Counted from the stretch's first letter, positions 48,522 to 58,038 are shown. The stretch is DNA of 64,000 bases from Streptomyces sp. R28 (GCF_041052385.1 NZ_CP163439.1:3461001-3525000); one strand, 5' to 3'. A program made the numbers and translations. Notes: generated by a model from the sequence alone, not told the origin.

Positions 48522-49751
48522 TCACACACCCAGCGCGACCAGCCGTTCTTCCACCCGCTCGGGCGCGTACAGATGCTCCACGACCAGCGCCCCGGCCCCC
48601 ACCAGCCCGGCCCGCTCCCCCAGTCGCGACGTCACCACATCCAGATGAGCGGTCGAACGCGGCAGCGCCCGCTGGTACAGCAACTCCCGCACACCGGTGA
48701 GGAAGGGTGTTCCGGCCAGATCCCCGGCGATCATCAGCACCCCGGGGTTGAGCAGCGTCACGACGGTCGCCAGTACGTCCCCGACCTGCCGCCCGGCCTC
48801 CCGCGCCAGTGCGGCCGCCCCCGGGTGCCCGGACGCCAGCAGGTCCCGCACGTCCGATCCGGAGGCCGCGGGCACGCCCTCCTCGGCCAGCCGCCGGGCC
48901 ACGGCGCCACCACTGGCGACGGCGGCCAGGCAGCCGTACGAACCGCACCGGCACCGCGCGTCGGTGCCCACCCGGATGTGCCCGAGATCGCCCGCGCCGC
49001 CGTCGATGCCCCGGTACACCGAGCCGTTGACGACAACCCCCGCCCCGATGCCGGTCGACACCTTGACCAGCACGAACGCCGAGCAGCCCGGGTATCCGGT
49101 GCGCTGTTCGCCGTACGCCATGAGGTTGGCGTCGTTGTCGACGAGGACCGGCAGCGGCCCGGCCCCCGTGTGCTCACTGAAGGCTCTGGCCAGGCGGCCG
49201 CGTATGTCGTAGCCGTCCCAGCCCGGCATGATCGGCGGCTGGACGACCCGGCCGGTCTCGCTGTCCACCGGCCCCGGCACCGCGAGCCCGATGCCGCCCA
49301 CCTCGTCGACCCGGCGCCCGGTCTTCTCCAGCAACTCGGCGAACCAGCGCCCGAGCTCGCCCAGCACCGCGTCCGGCCCGTCCTCGATGACCAGCGTGCC
49401 ACCGTGCTCGGCGAGGATCTCGCCGGTCAGGGACAGTACGGCGGCGCGCGCGTGCCGGGTGTCCAGGTCGGCGGCGAGGACGACCGCGTGCGCGTCGTCG
49501 AACTCCAGGGTGATGGAGGGGCGGCCGCCCAGCGGGGAGCCCACGGGGCCGCCCGCGCCCTCGCGCAACCAGCCCGCCCGGAAGAGGCGGTCGAGGCGCT
49601 GGCCGACGGTGGCACGGGAGAGTCCGGTGGCCTGCTGGAGGGCGCCGCGCGTGGTGGCGCGCCCACTGCGCACGAGTTCGAGCAGGTCCCCCGCGCCGGC
49701 CTGACCGCCGCTTTTCGTCGCCCTGCCCGTCCGCCCCGGCTGCCCAGTCAT
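48522..49751 (-). CDS. ROK-family transcriptional regulator/sugar kinase-like protein
   Basis: Protein of 409 residues from ATG 49751 (AAGGGGG upstream). N-terminal winged helix (LLELVRSGRATTRGALQQATGLSRATVGQRLDRLFRAGWL), then the ROK ATPase fold (VVLAADLDTRHARAAVLSL; PVLVDNDANLMAYGE; STGIGAGVVVNGSVYRG) with the zinc motif CRCGSYGCLAA. It is divergent from the two glycoside hydrolase genes and likely represses them in response to a sugar. The DNA between (49,752-49,871) is AT-rich, with an imperfect inverted repeat around ATTGAGTTTTGCGTGTTAAAT, a possible operator. Confidence 0.9.
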   Translation of the reverse strand: MTGQPGRTGRATKSGGQAGAGDLLELVRSGRATTRGALQQATGLSRATVGQRLDRLFRAGWLREGAGGPVGSPLGGRPSITLEFDDAHAVVLAADLDTRHARAAVLSLTGEILAEHGGTLVIEDGPDAVLGELGRWFAELLEKTGRRVDEVGGIGLAVPGPVDSETGRVVQPPIMPGWDGYDIRGRLARAFSEHTGAGPLPVLVDNDANLMAYGEQRTGYPGCSAFVLVKVSTGIGAGVVVNGSVYRGIDGGAGDLGHIRVGTDARCRCGSYGCLAAVASGGAVARRLAEEGVPAASGSDVRDLLASGHPGAAALAREAGRQVGDVLATVVTLLNPGVLMIAGDLAGTPFLTGVRELLYQRALPRSTAHLDVVTSRLGERAGLVGAGALVVEHLYAPERVEERLVALGV

Positions 49752-49871
49752 GCGCACCCCCTTGTGTTTCTCAACCCTGCATTACATATTGAGTTTTGCG
49801 TGTTAAATAGACGTAACCCTACGGTAGCCATGACCGAACAGGTCAGCCGGACGTCTTTCGGGGAGCCCCGA

Positions 49872-51344
49872 GTGGATCGCACTGCCCAGCTCACAGCCCG
49901 TCGCGCCGAGCGTGACATTGCATACGATCCGCCGCCTGTGCCGGATGCGCTGCACGTCAGGGCCGCCCGGGTACTGGAGGCCAACTGGACCGGCACCTCG
50001 ACGGTCCCCTCGCGCGGCCTGTATCCGCACCAGTGGTCCTGGGACTCGGCGTTCATCGCGATCGGCCTGCGGCACCTGTCGCCGCTGCGGGCGCAGACGG
50101 AGCTGGAGACGCTGCTCGGCGCCCAGTGGGGTGACGGGCGTATCCCGCACATCGTCTTCAACCCCTCCGTGCCGCTCGACGCCTACTTCCCGAGCCCCGA
50201 CTTCTGGCGCTCCTCGACCGCGGGGCGCGCTGCGGGCGCCCCGCGCACCGTACAGACCTCCGGCATCGTGCAGCCACCGGTGCACGCGCTGGCGGCCTGG
50301 CTGGTGCACCGCGCCGACCCGGGACTGTCCCGGGCGCGCGGCTTCCTCACCCGGATGTATCCCCGCCTGGCCGCCTGGCACCGCTATCTGCTGCACCGGC
50401 GCGACCTCGGCGGAGGCGGCCTCGCGTCCGTCGTGCACCCCTGGGAACAGGGTATGGACAACAGTCCCTGCTGGGATGCGCCGCTGAGCAGGGTCACGCC
50501 CACCCCCGCCCGCTCCTTCCGCCGCGCCGACCTCGACCACGGCGCCCCCGAGGACCGGCCGACCGATCTGGACTACGGGCGGTACGTACGCCTGGCGACG
50601 GAGTACCGGGACGGCGGGTACGCCGACGGGGCGGGCGACTTCGCGGTCGAGGACCCGGCGTTCAACGCCCTGCTCATCGCCTCCGAGCACGCGCTGGCCC
50701 GGATCGCACAGGAGCTGGGGGCGACGGGCACGGCCCGGCACGCGCGCGCCGAGCGGCTGACGGCGGCGCTGATCGAGCGGATGTGGGACCCGGCGGAGGG
50801 GATGTTCTTCTGCCGTGACGTGCGGAGCGAGGGCGTGCACGGCGGCGGGCCGGCCGGGGCGCTGATCCCCGAGCGCAGCGTCTCCGGCCTGATCCCCCTC
50901 CTCCTGCCCACCCTCCCGCCCGACATCGCCGCCACCCTGGCCCGCACCGCACACGGCCCGCACTTCGGCCTCGGCCACACGACCCGCCTCGCCCCGTCGT
51001 ACGACCTCCTCGGCGAGGCCTTCGACCCGCACCGCTACTGGCGCGGCCCGGCCTGGTTCAACACCGCCTGGCTGCTGGAGCGCGGCCTGCGCACGCACGG
51101 CGAGCGGGAGCGGGCCGACGCCCTGCGCACGGCGGTGCTGGACCTCGCCGCCGCCACCGATTTCGCCGAGTACGTGGACCCGTACACCGGCGAGGCCTGC
51201 GGAGCCACCGGCTTCGGCTGGACCGCCGCGCTGGCGCTCGACCTGCTGCACGACGCGCCCGCATGGGACACGCACACGCACACCCACACGCACGACGCCA
51301 CGGAACGCGCAGTCAATGAGCTCAAGGGAGGGGACCAGGGATGA
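49872..51344 (+). CDS. GH63/MGH1-like glycoside hydrolase ((alpha/alpha)6 barrel)
   Basis: Protein of 490 residues from GTG 49872 (GGGGAG 8 bases before); ATG 49830 in the same frame is possible but has no ribosome site. It resembles mannosylglycerate/glucosylglycerate hydrolase-like enzymes: LYPHQWSWDSAFIAIGLRHL, GRIPHIVFNP, ASVVHPWEQGMDNSPCWDAPL (general acid Asp region) and YWRGPAWFNTAWLLERGL. A His/Thr repeat (THTHTHTH) lies near the end. The stop overlaps the next ATG (ATGA), so both enzymes act in one pathway, probably under the ROK regulator. Cytoplasmic; the substrate is not certain. Confidence 0.82.
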   Translation: MDRTAQLTARRAERDIAYDPPPVPDALHVRAARVLEANWTGTSTVPSRGLYPHQWSWDSAFIAIGLRHLSPLRAQTELETLLGAQWGDGRIPHIVFNPSVPLDAYFPSPDFWRSSTAGRAAGAPRTVQTSGIVQPPVHALAAWLVHRADPGLSRARGFLTRMYPRLAAWHRYLLHRRDLGGGGLASVVHPWEQGMDNSPCWDAPLSRVTPTPARSFRRADLDHGAPEDRPTDLDYGRYVRLATEYRDGGYADGAGDFAVEDPAFNALLIASEHALARIAQELGATGTARHARAERLTAALIERMWDPAEGMFFCRDVRSEGVHGGGPAGALIPERSVSGLIPLLLPTLPPDIAATLARTAHGPHFGLGHTTRLAPSYDLLGEAFDPHRYWRGPAWFNTAWLLERGLRTHGERERADALRTAVLDLAAATDFAEYVDPYTGEACGATGFGWTAALALDLLHDAPAWDTHTHTHTHDATERAVNELKGGDQG

Positions 51345-53278
51345 CGGACCGGCATCATCTGCTCGTGTACGGGGGGACGTTCGCCGCCGTGGGCGACGGC
51401 GGGGACATCAGCGGCGTGCGGGGCGTCGGCTCTCCGGACGGGTTATTCGTACGCGACGCCCGGCACCTGACCCGCTGGCAGCTCACCGTCGACGGGGCCG
51501 TGCCCGAGGCACTCAGCCCGGTCGCCGACGGCGACACCACCCGCTGTGTCCTGGTCCCACGCGGTGGCCGCAACGAGCCACCCGCCTACACCCTCTTCCG
51601 TGAACAGGCCGTCGGCGACGGCTCGTTCATCGAGTCCCTGCGCGTGACCAGCAACCGCCCGGTGCCCACGACGATCCGCCTCGCCGTCACCGCGGACGCC
51701 GACTTCACCGACCAGTTCGAGCTGCGCTCCGACCACCGCACGTACGCCAAGACCGGCGCCACCCGCTCCCGCCAAGTCCTCGATCACGGCGTGGAGTTCA
51801 CCTACCAGCGAGGTGAATGGCGCTCGATCACGTCCGTGACGGCCGACCCCGCCCCCGACGCCGTCGAGGAGACGGGCACCGGCGCCCGCCGTCTGGTCTG
51901 GACCCTGGAGCTCGACCCGCACGGCACGGCAGAGCTGACCCTGAGGGTGATGGCCCGCCCGCACGGCGACAAACGCCCGCTGCGGGTACCCCGCTCCCCC
52001 GCCGCCCTGTCTTCCCAACTCCTGGCTCTGGAGGGCGAGTTCGTGGAGGGCGTGGCCTTCCCGACCGGCTGGCCCGAGCTGGCCGCCGCCTGTGCCCGCG
52101 GCCTCGCCGACCTGGCCTCGCTCCAGGTCCCGGCGACGGGCCCCGACGGCGAGGAGCTCCGCGTCCCGGCCGCCGGAGCCCCCTGGTTCCTGACCCTCCT
52201 GGGCCGAGACGCCCTCCTCACCTCCCTCTTCGCCCTCCCCTACCGCCCCCACCTGGCCGCGGCCACCCTCCCCGCGCTGGCCGCGACGCAGGCGACCGAG
52301 ATCGGCGCCGATGCCGTCTCCCAGCCCGGCAAGATCGTGCACGAGGTACGGCACGGCGAGCTGGCGCACTTCGGGCAGGTGCCGTACGGCCGTTACTACG
52401 GCTCGGTGGACGCGACGCCGCTGTTCCTGATCCTGCTGGGCGCGTACGCCGAGCACACGGCCGACACGACCCTGGCCCGCCGCCTCGAACCCCACGCCCG
52501 CGCGGCCATCGGCTGGATGCTGGACCACGGCGGCCTGACCTCGCGCGGCTACCTGGTCTACCGCGCCGACCAGGGCGGCCTCGCCAACCAGAACTGGAAG
52601 GACTCCCCCGGCGCCATCTGCTCGGCCGACGGCACCCGCCCCGCCGGGCCGGTGATGGCGGCGGGCGCCCAGGGCTACGCCTACGACGCCCTGCGCCGCA
52701 CGGCGTGGCTGGCCCGCACGGTCTGGCGGGACGAGACCTACGCGGCGCTCCTGGAACAGGCGGCGGCCGACCTGCGCGACCGCTTCCAGCAGGACTTCTG
52801 GATGCCGGAGCACTCGTTCCCCGCTCTGGCGCTGGACGGCGAGGGCCGGCAGGTGGACGCACTCGCCTCGGACGCGGGGCATCTGCTCTGGTCCGGCCTG
52901 CTGGACAAGGAGTACGGAGAGCTGGTGGGCCGCCGCCTCCTCGAACCCGACTTCTTCTCGGGCTGGGGCGTACGCACCCTGGCCTCCGGCCAACCGGCCT
53001 ACCATCCCCTCTCCTACCACCGAGGCTCGGTCTGGCCGCACGACAACGCCCTGATCACCCTGGGCCTGGCCCGCTACGGCCTGCACGACGAGGCCCGCAC
53101 GGTGGCCCACGCCCTGGTCGACGCGGCGACGACCAGCGGCCACCGCCTGCCGGAGGTCATCGCCGGGTACGGCCGCGACACGCACGCGGAACCGGTGCCG
53201 TACCCGCACGCGTGCGTACGCGAATCCCGCTCGGCGGCGGCCCCGTTGGCACTGCTGACGGCGGTGGGAGGCGCGTAG
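51341..53278 (+). CDS. amylo-alpha-1,6-glucosidase/debranching-type glycoside hydrolase
   Basis: Protein of 645 residues. N-terminal beta-sandwich typical of glycogen-debranching enzymes (LLVYGGTFAAVGDGGDISG, GLFVRDARHLTRWQLTVDG) and a C-terminal (alpha/alpha)6 barrel (APWFLTLLGRDALLTSLFALPY; ACVRES end). Catalytic acids probably lie in the NWKDSPGA and PEVIAG parts. The family removes alpha-1,6-linked glucose or related sugars. It is translationally coupled to the upstream hydrolase. A perfect 22-bp hairpin follows 134 bases after the stop. Confidence 0.85.
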   Translation: MTDRHHLLVYGGTFAAVGDGGDISGVRGVGSPDGLFVRDARHLTRWQLTVDGAVPEALSPVADGDTTRCVLVPRGGRNEPPAYTLFREQAVGDGSFIESLRVTSNRPVPTTIRLAVTADADFTDQFELRSDHRTYAKTGATRSRQVLDHGVEFTYQRGEWRSITSVTADPAPDAVEETGTGARRLVWTLELDPHGTAELTLRVMARPHGDKRPLRVPRSPAALSSQLLALEGEFVEGVAFPTGWPELAAACARGLADLASLQVPATGPDGEELRVPAAGAPWFLTLLGRDALLTSLFALPYRPHLAAATLPALAATQATEIGADAVSQPGKIVHEVRHGELAHFGQVPYGRYYGSVDATPLFLILLGAYAEHTADTTLARRLEPHARAAIGWMLDHGGLTSRGYLVYRADQGGLANQNWKDSPGAICSADGTRPAGPVMAAGAQGYAYDALRRTAWLARTVWRDETYAALLEQAAADLRDRFQQDFWMPEHSFPALALDGEGRQVDALASDAGHLLWSGLLDKEYGELVGRRLLEPDFFSGWGVRTLASGQPAYHPLSYHRGSVWPHDNALITLGLARYGLHDEARTVAHALVDAATTSGHRLPEVIAGYGRDTHAEPVPYPHACVRESRSAAAPLALLTAVGGA

Positions 53279-53412
53279 CGGTGTGACTGCGGGGCGGCTG
53301 AGGGGTGGCTGCGGGGCAGTTGGCCTGGCGTTTGCCGAGCGTTTGCCGAGCGCTGGGGCGGCGGGGCTGAACACGGGCTGAGGGCCGGCCGTACGGATGG
53401 ACGGCGGGCCCG

Positions 53413-53462
53413 GGCGGGTCCGAGGAGGTGCGGGAACGCACCCGCACCTCCTCGGACCCGCC
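53413..53462 (+). terminator. perfect 22-bp stem, 6-base loop
   Basis: The left arm (53413-53434) begins GGCGGGTCCGAGGAGG, and the right arm (53441-53462) is its exact complement. It should terminate the glycoside hydrolase operon; it lies 61 bases before the GTG of the sulfatase gene and could also fold in that leader. Confidence 0.75.
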
Positions 53463-53523
53463 ACCTCCCCAGCGAGGCCCGCCGCACCACTCCACCAGGG
53501 GCCTCGCACGGAAGGACCTTCGG

Positions 53524-55290
53524 GTGCCCGTCTTCACGCGCCTACGTCAACTGCCCGGCAAGAACGACGACTTGACCGACGAGGCACCCGTCAGCGAGGC
53601 CACCGCAGAGACACCGCCGACCGACGACGCGGCACCGACAGCCCTCCGCGCCTGGCACACCTGGCGTACCACCTACCTCCCCTGGACCCTCACCGCCCTC
53701 GCCGCCGTCCTCATCTACGTCTGCCTGCAGATGCCGAACACCCTCGGCAACCTCAAGCCCAGGGAGTTCACCCGCCTCCCCGCGGAAGCGATCATCGGCG
53801 CCGCCGTACTCCTCAGCCTCCCCCGCCGCCCCCGCGTGATCGTCGCGGCGACATCCGGCGCCGCCCTGGGCGCCCTGACCGCCCTGAACATCCTCGACAT
53901 CGGCTACAACGAGTTCCTGGGCCGGCACTTCAACATCATCCTGGACTGGGAACTCCTCGACGACGCCCAGTCGTACCTGAAGGACTCCCTCGGCGGCACG
54001 ACCACACTCCTCCTCACGATCGGCGTCATCCTCCTCGTCATCGCACTGATCGCCCTGGTGGCCCTGGCCACAGTCCGCATGGCCAACCTCCTGGCCCGCC
54101 ACAAAACCCCCGCGTCCAAGGGCGCCCTGATGGCCGGCACCGTCTGGATCACCTGCACGGCGTTCGGGCTGCAGGTCGCCGGCGTGCCGATCGCCGCGGA
54201 CCACACCGCCGGTGTCATCAAGGTCCACGCACACCGGGCGATGGACACCCTCCGCGACGAGGCGGCGTTCGCGAGGGACGCGAAGTCCGACACGTTCGGC
54301 AACACACCACCCGACCAACTGCTACCCGACCTGCGCGGCAAGGACGTCCTGTTCACCTTCATCGAGAGCTACGGCCGCAGCGCACTGACGGACCCGCAGA
54401 TCGCACCCGGCGTCACGAGCACCCTCGACACCAGCACCGAGGCCCTCGCGAAGGCGGGCTTCCACGCGAAGAGCGGCTGGCTGACGTCGGCGACGTACGG
54501 CGGCAGCAGCTGGCTGGGCCACTCCACCACCCTGTCCGGCCTGTGGATCGACAACCAGCAGCGCTACCGCACCGTCATGGCCAGTGACCACCTCAGCCTC
54601 ACCAAGGCCTTCCAGAAGACCGGCGACTGGGACACGGTCGGCGTCATGCCCGGCGTACAGAAGGGCTGGCCGGAACAGAAGTACTACGGCCTCGACAAGG
54701 TCTACAACGCCTTCCAACTCGGCTACAAGGGGCCCAAGTTCAGCTGGTCGACCATGCCCGACCAATACGCCCTCGAAGCCTTCCAGCGCCAGGTCCACAG
54801 CAAGAAGCGCGACAAGCCCCTGATGGCGGAGATCATCCTGACGTCCAGCCACCAGCCCTGGGCGCCGATCCCGAAGGTGGTCGACTGGGACACCCTGGGC
54901 GACGGCTCGCTCTTCAAGCCCATCCAGAAGTCCGGCACCAAGCCGTCGGACATCATCTCCGACTCCACCCGCTCCAAGCAGGAGTACGGCAAGTCGATCT
55001 CGTACTCGGTCACCAGCCTCACCCAGTGGCTGGAGCGCTACGGCACCGACGACACCGTCCTGGTCTTCCTGGGCGACCACCAGCCGATGTCCCGCGTCAG
55101 CGGCACCAAGGCCAGCCGTGACGTACCGATCTCGATCGTCGCCAAGGACCCCAGGCTGCTGGACAAGATCGCCGCCTGGAACTGGACGGACGGCCTCCAG
55201 CCCGCCCCCAAGGCCCCCGTCTGGAAGATGAGCTCCTTCCGCGACCGCTTCCTGACGGCATACGGCTCGACCCCCGACCCGTCGAACTAG
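53524..55290 (+). CDS. membrane sulfatase/phosphatidylglycerol-dependent transferase-like (LtaS type)
   Basis: Protein of 588 residues from GTG 53524 with AAGGA upstream. Five hydrophobic segments occupy the N-terminal 220 residues (TLTALAAVLIYVCLQMP; IIGAAVLLSL; GAALGALTALNIL; LLLTIGVILLVIALIALVAL; ALMAGTVWITCTAFGLQ). The extracellular domain has the sulfatase-fold signatures FTFIESYGRSAL (nucleophile region), TSATYGGSSWLGHSTTLSGL and FLGDHQPMSR (metal-binding Asp-His). LtaS proteins add glycerol phosphate to lipid anchors; whether this one does is open. Confidence 0.85.
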   Translation: MPVFTRLRQLPGKNDDLTDEAPVSEATAETPPTDDAAPTALRAWHTWRTTYLPWTLTALAAVLIYVCLQMPNTLGNLKPREFTRLPAEAIIGAAVLLSLPRRPRVIVAATSGAALGALTALNILDIGYNEFLGRHFNIILDWELLDDAQSYLKDSLGGTTTLLLTIGVILLVIALIALVALATVRMANLLARHKTPASKGALMAGTVWITCTAFGLQVAGVPIAADHTAGVIKVHAHRAMDTLRDEAAFARDAKSDTFGNTPPDQLLPDLRGKDVLFTFIESYGRSALTDPQIAPGVTSTLDTSTEALAKAGFHAKSGWLTSATYGGSSWLGHSTTLSGLWIDNQQRYRTVMASDHLSLTKAFQKTGDWDTVGVMPGVQKGWPEQKYYGLDKVYNAFQLGYKGPKFSWSTMPDQYALEAFQRQVHSKKRDKPLMAEIILTSSHQPWAPIPKVVDWDTLGDGSLFKPIQKSGTKPSDIISDSTRSKQEYGKSISYSVTSLTQWLERYGTDDTVLVFLGDHQPMSRVSGTKASRDVPISIVAKDPRLLDKIAAWNWTDGLQPAPKAPVWKMSSFRDRFLTAYGSTPDPSN

Positions 55291-55293
55291 CAC

Positions 55294-55319
55294 CAACGCC
55301 GTGTAGTCAGGGTCGGCGT
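55294..55319. terminator. small hairpin after the sulfatase gene
   Basis: AACGCCG pairs with CGGCGTT around a 12-base loop, right after the stop codon. It may terminate the sulfatase transcript and might be part of the end of the adjoining dead insertion element. Confidence 0.5.
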
Positions 55320-56190
55320 TGCTGTGTCAAGCCGGGACCGTCCCGTTCGAGATGGTCGACGAGGTGCTGGCCGAGACCGGCAGGACACAGCAGCGGATAC
55401 GCGACCTTCCCTCGCGTGTGGTCGGATACCTGCTGCTGGCCGGGCCCCTGTTCCCCGGGACCGGCTGGCATCAGGTGCGGCAACGGCTGACGGCCGGTCT
55501 GGACCTGGCCGCCGGAGTCGGCACTGTGGGAGCCTGGTGGCGGGGTCTGCTCGCCTGCGGTGCGGGATACCCCTCGCTCCGTCTGCTGGTCCTGGTGTCC
55601 TGCGGCACCCGTACCGTCTTGGACCGTCCTGCACGCAGTGTGCGGGCCGACCACGAACAGGGAAACGTTCTACGCTCCGAGCCTGGTCCGCAGCTTGCGC
55701 AAGGGAATGATCGTTCTGCTGGATCGGAGCTTCGCCGTCCAGGCACTGGTCGAGGCGATCACCGAGACGGGCGCGCACGTCCTGGTCCGTGTGAAATCAC
55801 CGTCAGCACCTCCCAGGGGCGCCGCACCGGCGCCTATCGTCTCGTCACGACCCTGACCGATTCCCACGCGCACCCCGCCGCCGAGTTGATCAGGCTCTAC
55901 CACGAGCGAGGGGAGGTCGAGACCTCCTACCTGGAAATCAAGTCCACCCTTCCGGGGAAGTCTTCGCACTGCTGGTCACCTACCAGGTCCTGCGACTGGC
56001 CATGGCTTCAACGACACAGTCGTCGATCTCGTCGGCACCATAGGCCGCCGGGTCCTGGGCGGCCTCATGCCCGCCCGACGGATCCGCACTCGGCCACGCG
56101 TCGTCAAACGCGCCCTCTCGAAGTACTGGACACTCGGCGCCAACTACACGGCGTTGTCACCAAGGCCCGTGACGGAGGACCGTCAAGAAA
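55319..56190 (+). pseudogene. IS4-type transposase with several frameshifts
   Basis: Recognisable pieces in different frames: AGTVPFEMVDEVLAETGRTQ and RIRDLPSRVVGYLLLAGPLF (N-terminal domain, frame 1); KGMIVLLDRSFAVQALVEA and ETGAHVLVRVKS (another frame); LIRLYHERGEVETSYLEIKS (frame 1); and MPARRIRTRPRVVKRALSKY (another frame, C-terminal end). The central catalytic section is shortened. It cannot yield a working transposase. It separates the sulfatase from the alginate-lyase-like gene. Confidence 0.85.
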
Positions 56191-56294
56191 CCATCTGCCT
56201 TTCATCGGTGGCGCCCACTTTTTGTTATCGCCCGCTGCGTATCACGTCTCCATACGTAGGCACCGTCCCCCCACGAGAGCCGAGGAACAACGCA

Positions 56295-57848
56295 GTGACA
56301 CATCGGATCAGTCGGCGCAGCATGCTCAAGGCCGCGGGAGCGGCGACCGGCGCGGTCGGTGTCGGTATCGGCACGGGCGTGGCCGCCTCCCCGGCGACGG
56401 CGGCGGACAAGCCCTTCGCGCACCCAGGAATGCTCCACACCCGGGCCGATCTCGAGCGCATGGCCGCCAAGGTGAAAGCGGGCGCAGCCCCCTACACGGC
56501 GGGTTTCGCCAAGCTCACCGCCAACCGCCACTCGCAGAGCACATGGCGGCCCAACCCGCAGGTGATCGTGGCCCGGGGAGGGAGCGATGTCCAGAACTAC
56601 CCGATCCTCTACAACGACATCCACGCCGCGTACCAGAACGCGCTGCGCTGGAAGATCACCGGCGACACCGCACACGCCGACACCGCGCGGGACATCTGCA
56701 ACGCCTGGTCGGGGACGTCGAAGGGCATCGGCGGAGGCACCGACGTCGCGCTCCTGGCGGGCATCTACGGGTACCAGTTCGCCAACGTCGGCGAGCTCAT
56801 GCGCGGCTACCCCGGCTTCGACCTGGCCCGTTTCCAGGACATGCTGGTCACCTACTTCTACCCGATGAACCACCGCTTCCTGAACCGCGAGACCAATTGC
56901 TGGGGCCACTACTGGGCGAACTGGGACCTGTGCTCCATGGCCTCGCTCATGGCCATCGGGATCCTCTGCGACGACCGGGCCAAGTTCAACGAGACGGTGG
57001 ACTACTTCCACCACGGTGCAGGCAACGGCTCGCTGGCCAACGCGATCCCCTACGTCTACGACGACCTGGGCCTGGCCCAGTGGCAGGAGAGCGGGCGCGA
57101 CCAGGCCCACAGCATGATGGGCATCGGCCTGATGGGCACCATCTGCGAGATGGCCTGGAACCAGGGCGTCGACCTCTACGCCGCGGACGACTCCAAGTTC
57201 CGCAAGGCGTGCGAGTACGTCGCCCGGTACAACCTCGGCTACGACGTGCCGTACACCACCTACACCTGGACAAACGGCGCGCACTGCGTGCCAACGGAGC
57301 AGACCGTCATAGCCGAGGGCGGCCGTGGCCAGGAGCGCCCGGTCTGGGAGCGGGTCTACAACCACTACGCCATCAGGCGCGGCATGGCCATGCCGAACAC
57401 CGGCGCCATGGTGGCCCGCAGCAGGCGCAAGGGCGGCGGCGACCACGGTCCCGAGGGAGGCGGCGGCGACTACGGTCCGAACAGCGGCGGATTCGACGAA
57501 CTCGGCTTCGGCACACTGGCGTTCACCCGGGACAAGGCCAGCGCGGCAGAGTCGGCAGCCACGCCGTCCGGGTCGGCGCCGACGCCTGCCGCCAAGACCG
57601 GTTCCTCCGGGTCGTCCAGCTCCTCCGGGTCATCCGGTTCATCCGGCTCGTCCGGGGACTCCGCCGCCGAGCCGCCCTCCGACCCCAGCGCCCAGGCCGG
57701 TAAGAGCGACGGCGATCTGGCCGCCACCGGTTCCTCCGACCTCCCGCTGTGGACGGCCGCGAGCGGCGTCACCGCCCTCGTCGGCGGTCTCCTCCTGCTC
57801 CGCCGCCGCGGCCGGGCCGCCGCGACACCGAGTGACACCGAGGAGTGA
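56295..57848 (+). CDS. Tat-exported alginate-lyase-family protein with LAATG sorting signal
   Basis: Protein of 517 residues from GTG 56295. The N-terminus ISRRSMLKAAGAATGAVGVG is a twin-arginine signal. The domain at about 40-375 fits the (alpha/alpha) alginate_lyase fold (HPGMLHTRADLERMAAKVKAG; NYPILYNDIHAAYQNALRWKITGD; NRETNCWGHYWANWDL). A Ser/Gly linker (GSSGSSSSSGSSGSSGSSG) leads to LAATG, a hydrophobic helix and a RRRGR tail: a class E/F sortase sorting signal. It is therefore folded in the cytoplasm, exported and attached to the surface. Substrate (uronic-acid polymer or other) is unknown. Confidence 0.85.
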   Translation: MTHRISRRSMLKAAGAATGAVGVGIGTGVAASPATAADKPFAHPGMLHTRADLERMAAKVKAGAAPYTAGFAKLTANRHSQSTWRPNPQVIVARGGSDVQNYPILYNDIHAAYQNALRWKITGDTAHADTARDICNAWSGTSKGIGGGTDVALLAGIYGYQFANVGELMRGYPGFDLARFQDMLVTYFYPMNHRFLNRETNCWGHYWANWDLCSMASLMAIGILCDDRAKFNETVDYFHHGAGNGSLANAIPYVYDDLGLAQWQESGRDQAHSMMGIGLMGTICEMAWNQGVDLYAADDSKFRKACEYVARYNLGYDVPYTTYTWTNGAHCVPTEQTVIAEGGRGQERPVWERVYNHYAIRRGMAMPNTGAMVARSRRKGGGDHGPEGGGGDYGPNSGGFDELGFGTLAFTRDKASAAESAATPSGSAPTPAAKTGSSGSSSSSGSSGSSGSSGDSAAEPPSDPSAQAGKSDGDLAATGSSDLPLWTAASGVTALVGGLLLLRRRGRAAATPSDTEE

Positions 57849-57916
57849 CATCGCGAAGTGAGACCGCGGAGTGAGACCGCGGAATGAGACCGCGGAATGA
57901 GGCCGGGAGTGACACC
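57831..57916 (+). repeat. 13-base tandem repeat running through a stop codon
   Basis: About six units of AGTGAGACCGCGG (variants AGTGACACCGAGG, AGTGACATCGCGA, AATGAGACCGCGG) occur with a 13-base period. The first unit encodes the last residues of the sorted protein and the second holds its TGA. Successive units bring stop codons into different frames, so slippage would change the C-terminal few residues only. Confidence 0.75.
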
Positions 57917-57986
57917 ACCCGGACCGCCGGTTGCGTACGCGTACCGGCGACGGTGTCCCGGGCCCTGCTGACCCGCTGGCCGCGGC

Positions 57987-58023
57987 GGTGGCTCCGCCCT
58001 CTCCACGAGACGGCGGAGCCACC
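57987..58023. terminator. strong hairpin between convergent units
   Basis: GGTGGCTCCGCC pairs perfectly with GGCGGAGCCACC around a 13-base loop. It lies downstream of the sorted-protein gene on one side and of the small frame/dusB on the other, so it probably terminates both directions. Confidence 0.7.
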
Positions 58024-58038
58024 CCGCGCGAGCACCCC

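Noticed and set aside
48378..49829. In-frame upstream extension of the GH63-like enzyme
   Set aside because: It is the antisense of the ROK gene. The enzyme's family similarity begins after 49,900.
57600..57660. Frameshift suspected in the Ser/Gly-rich part of the alginate-lyase-like protein
   Set aside because: The frame continues cleanly into LAATG, a membrane helix and a basic tail, the expected order of a sorting signal.
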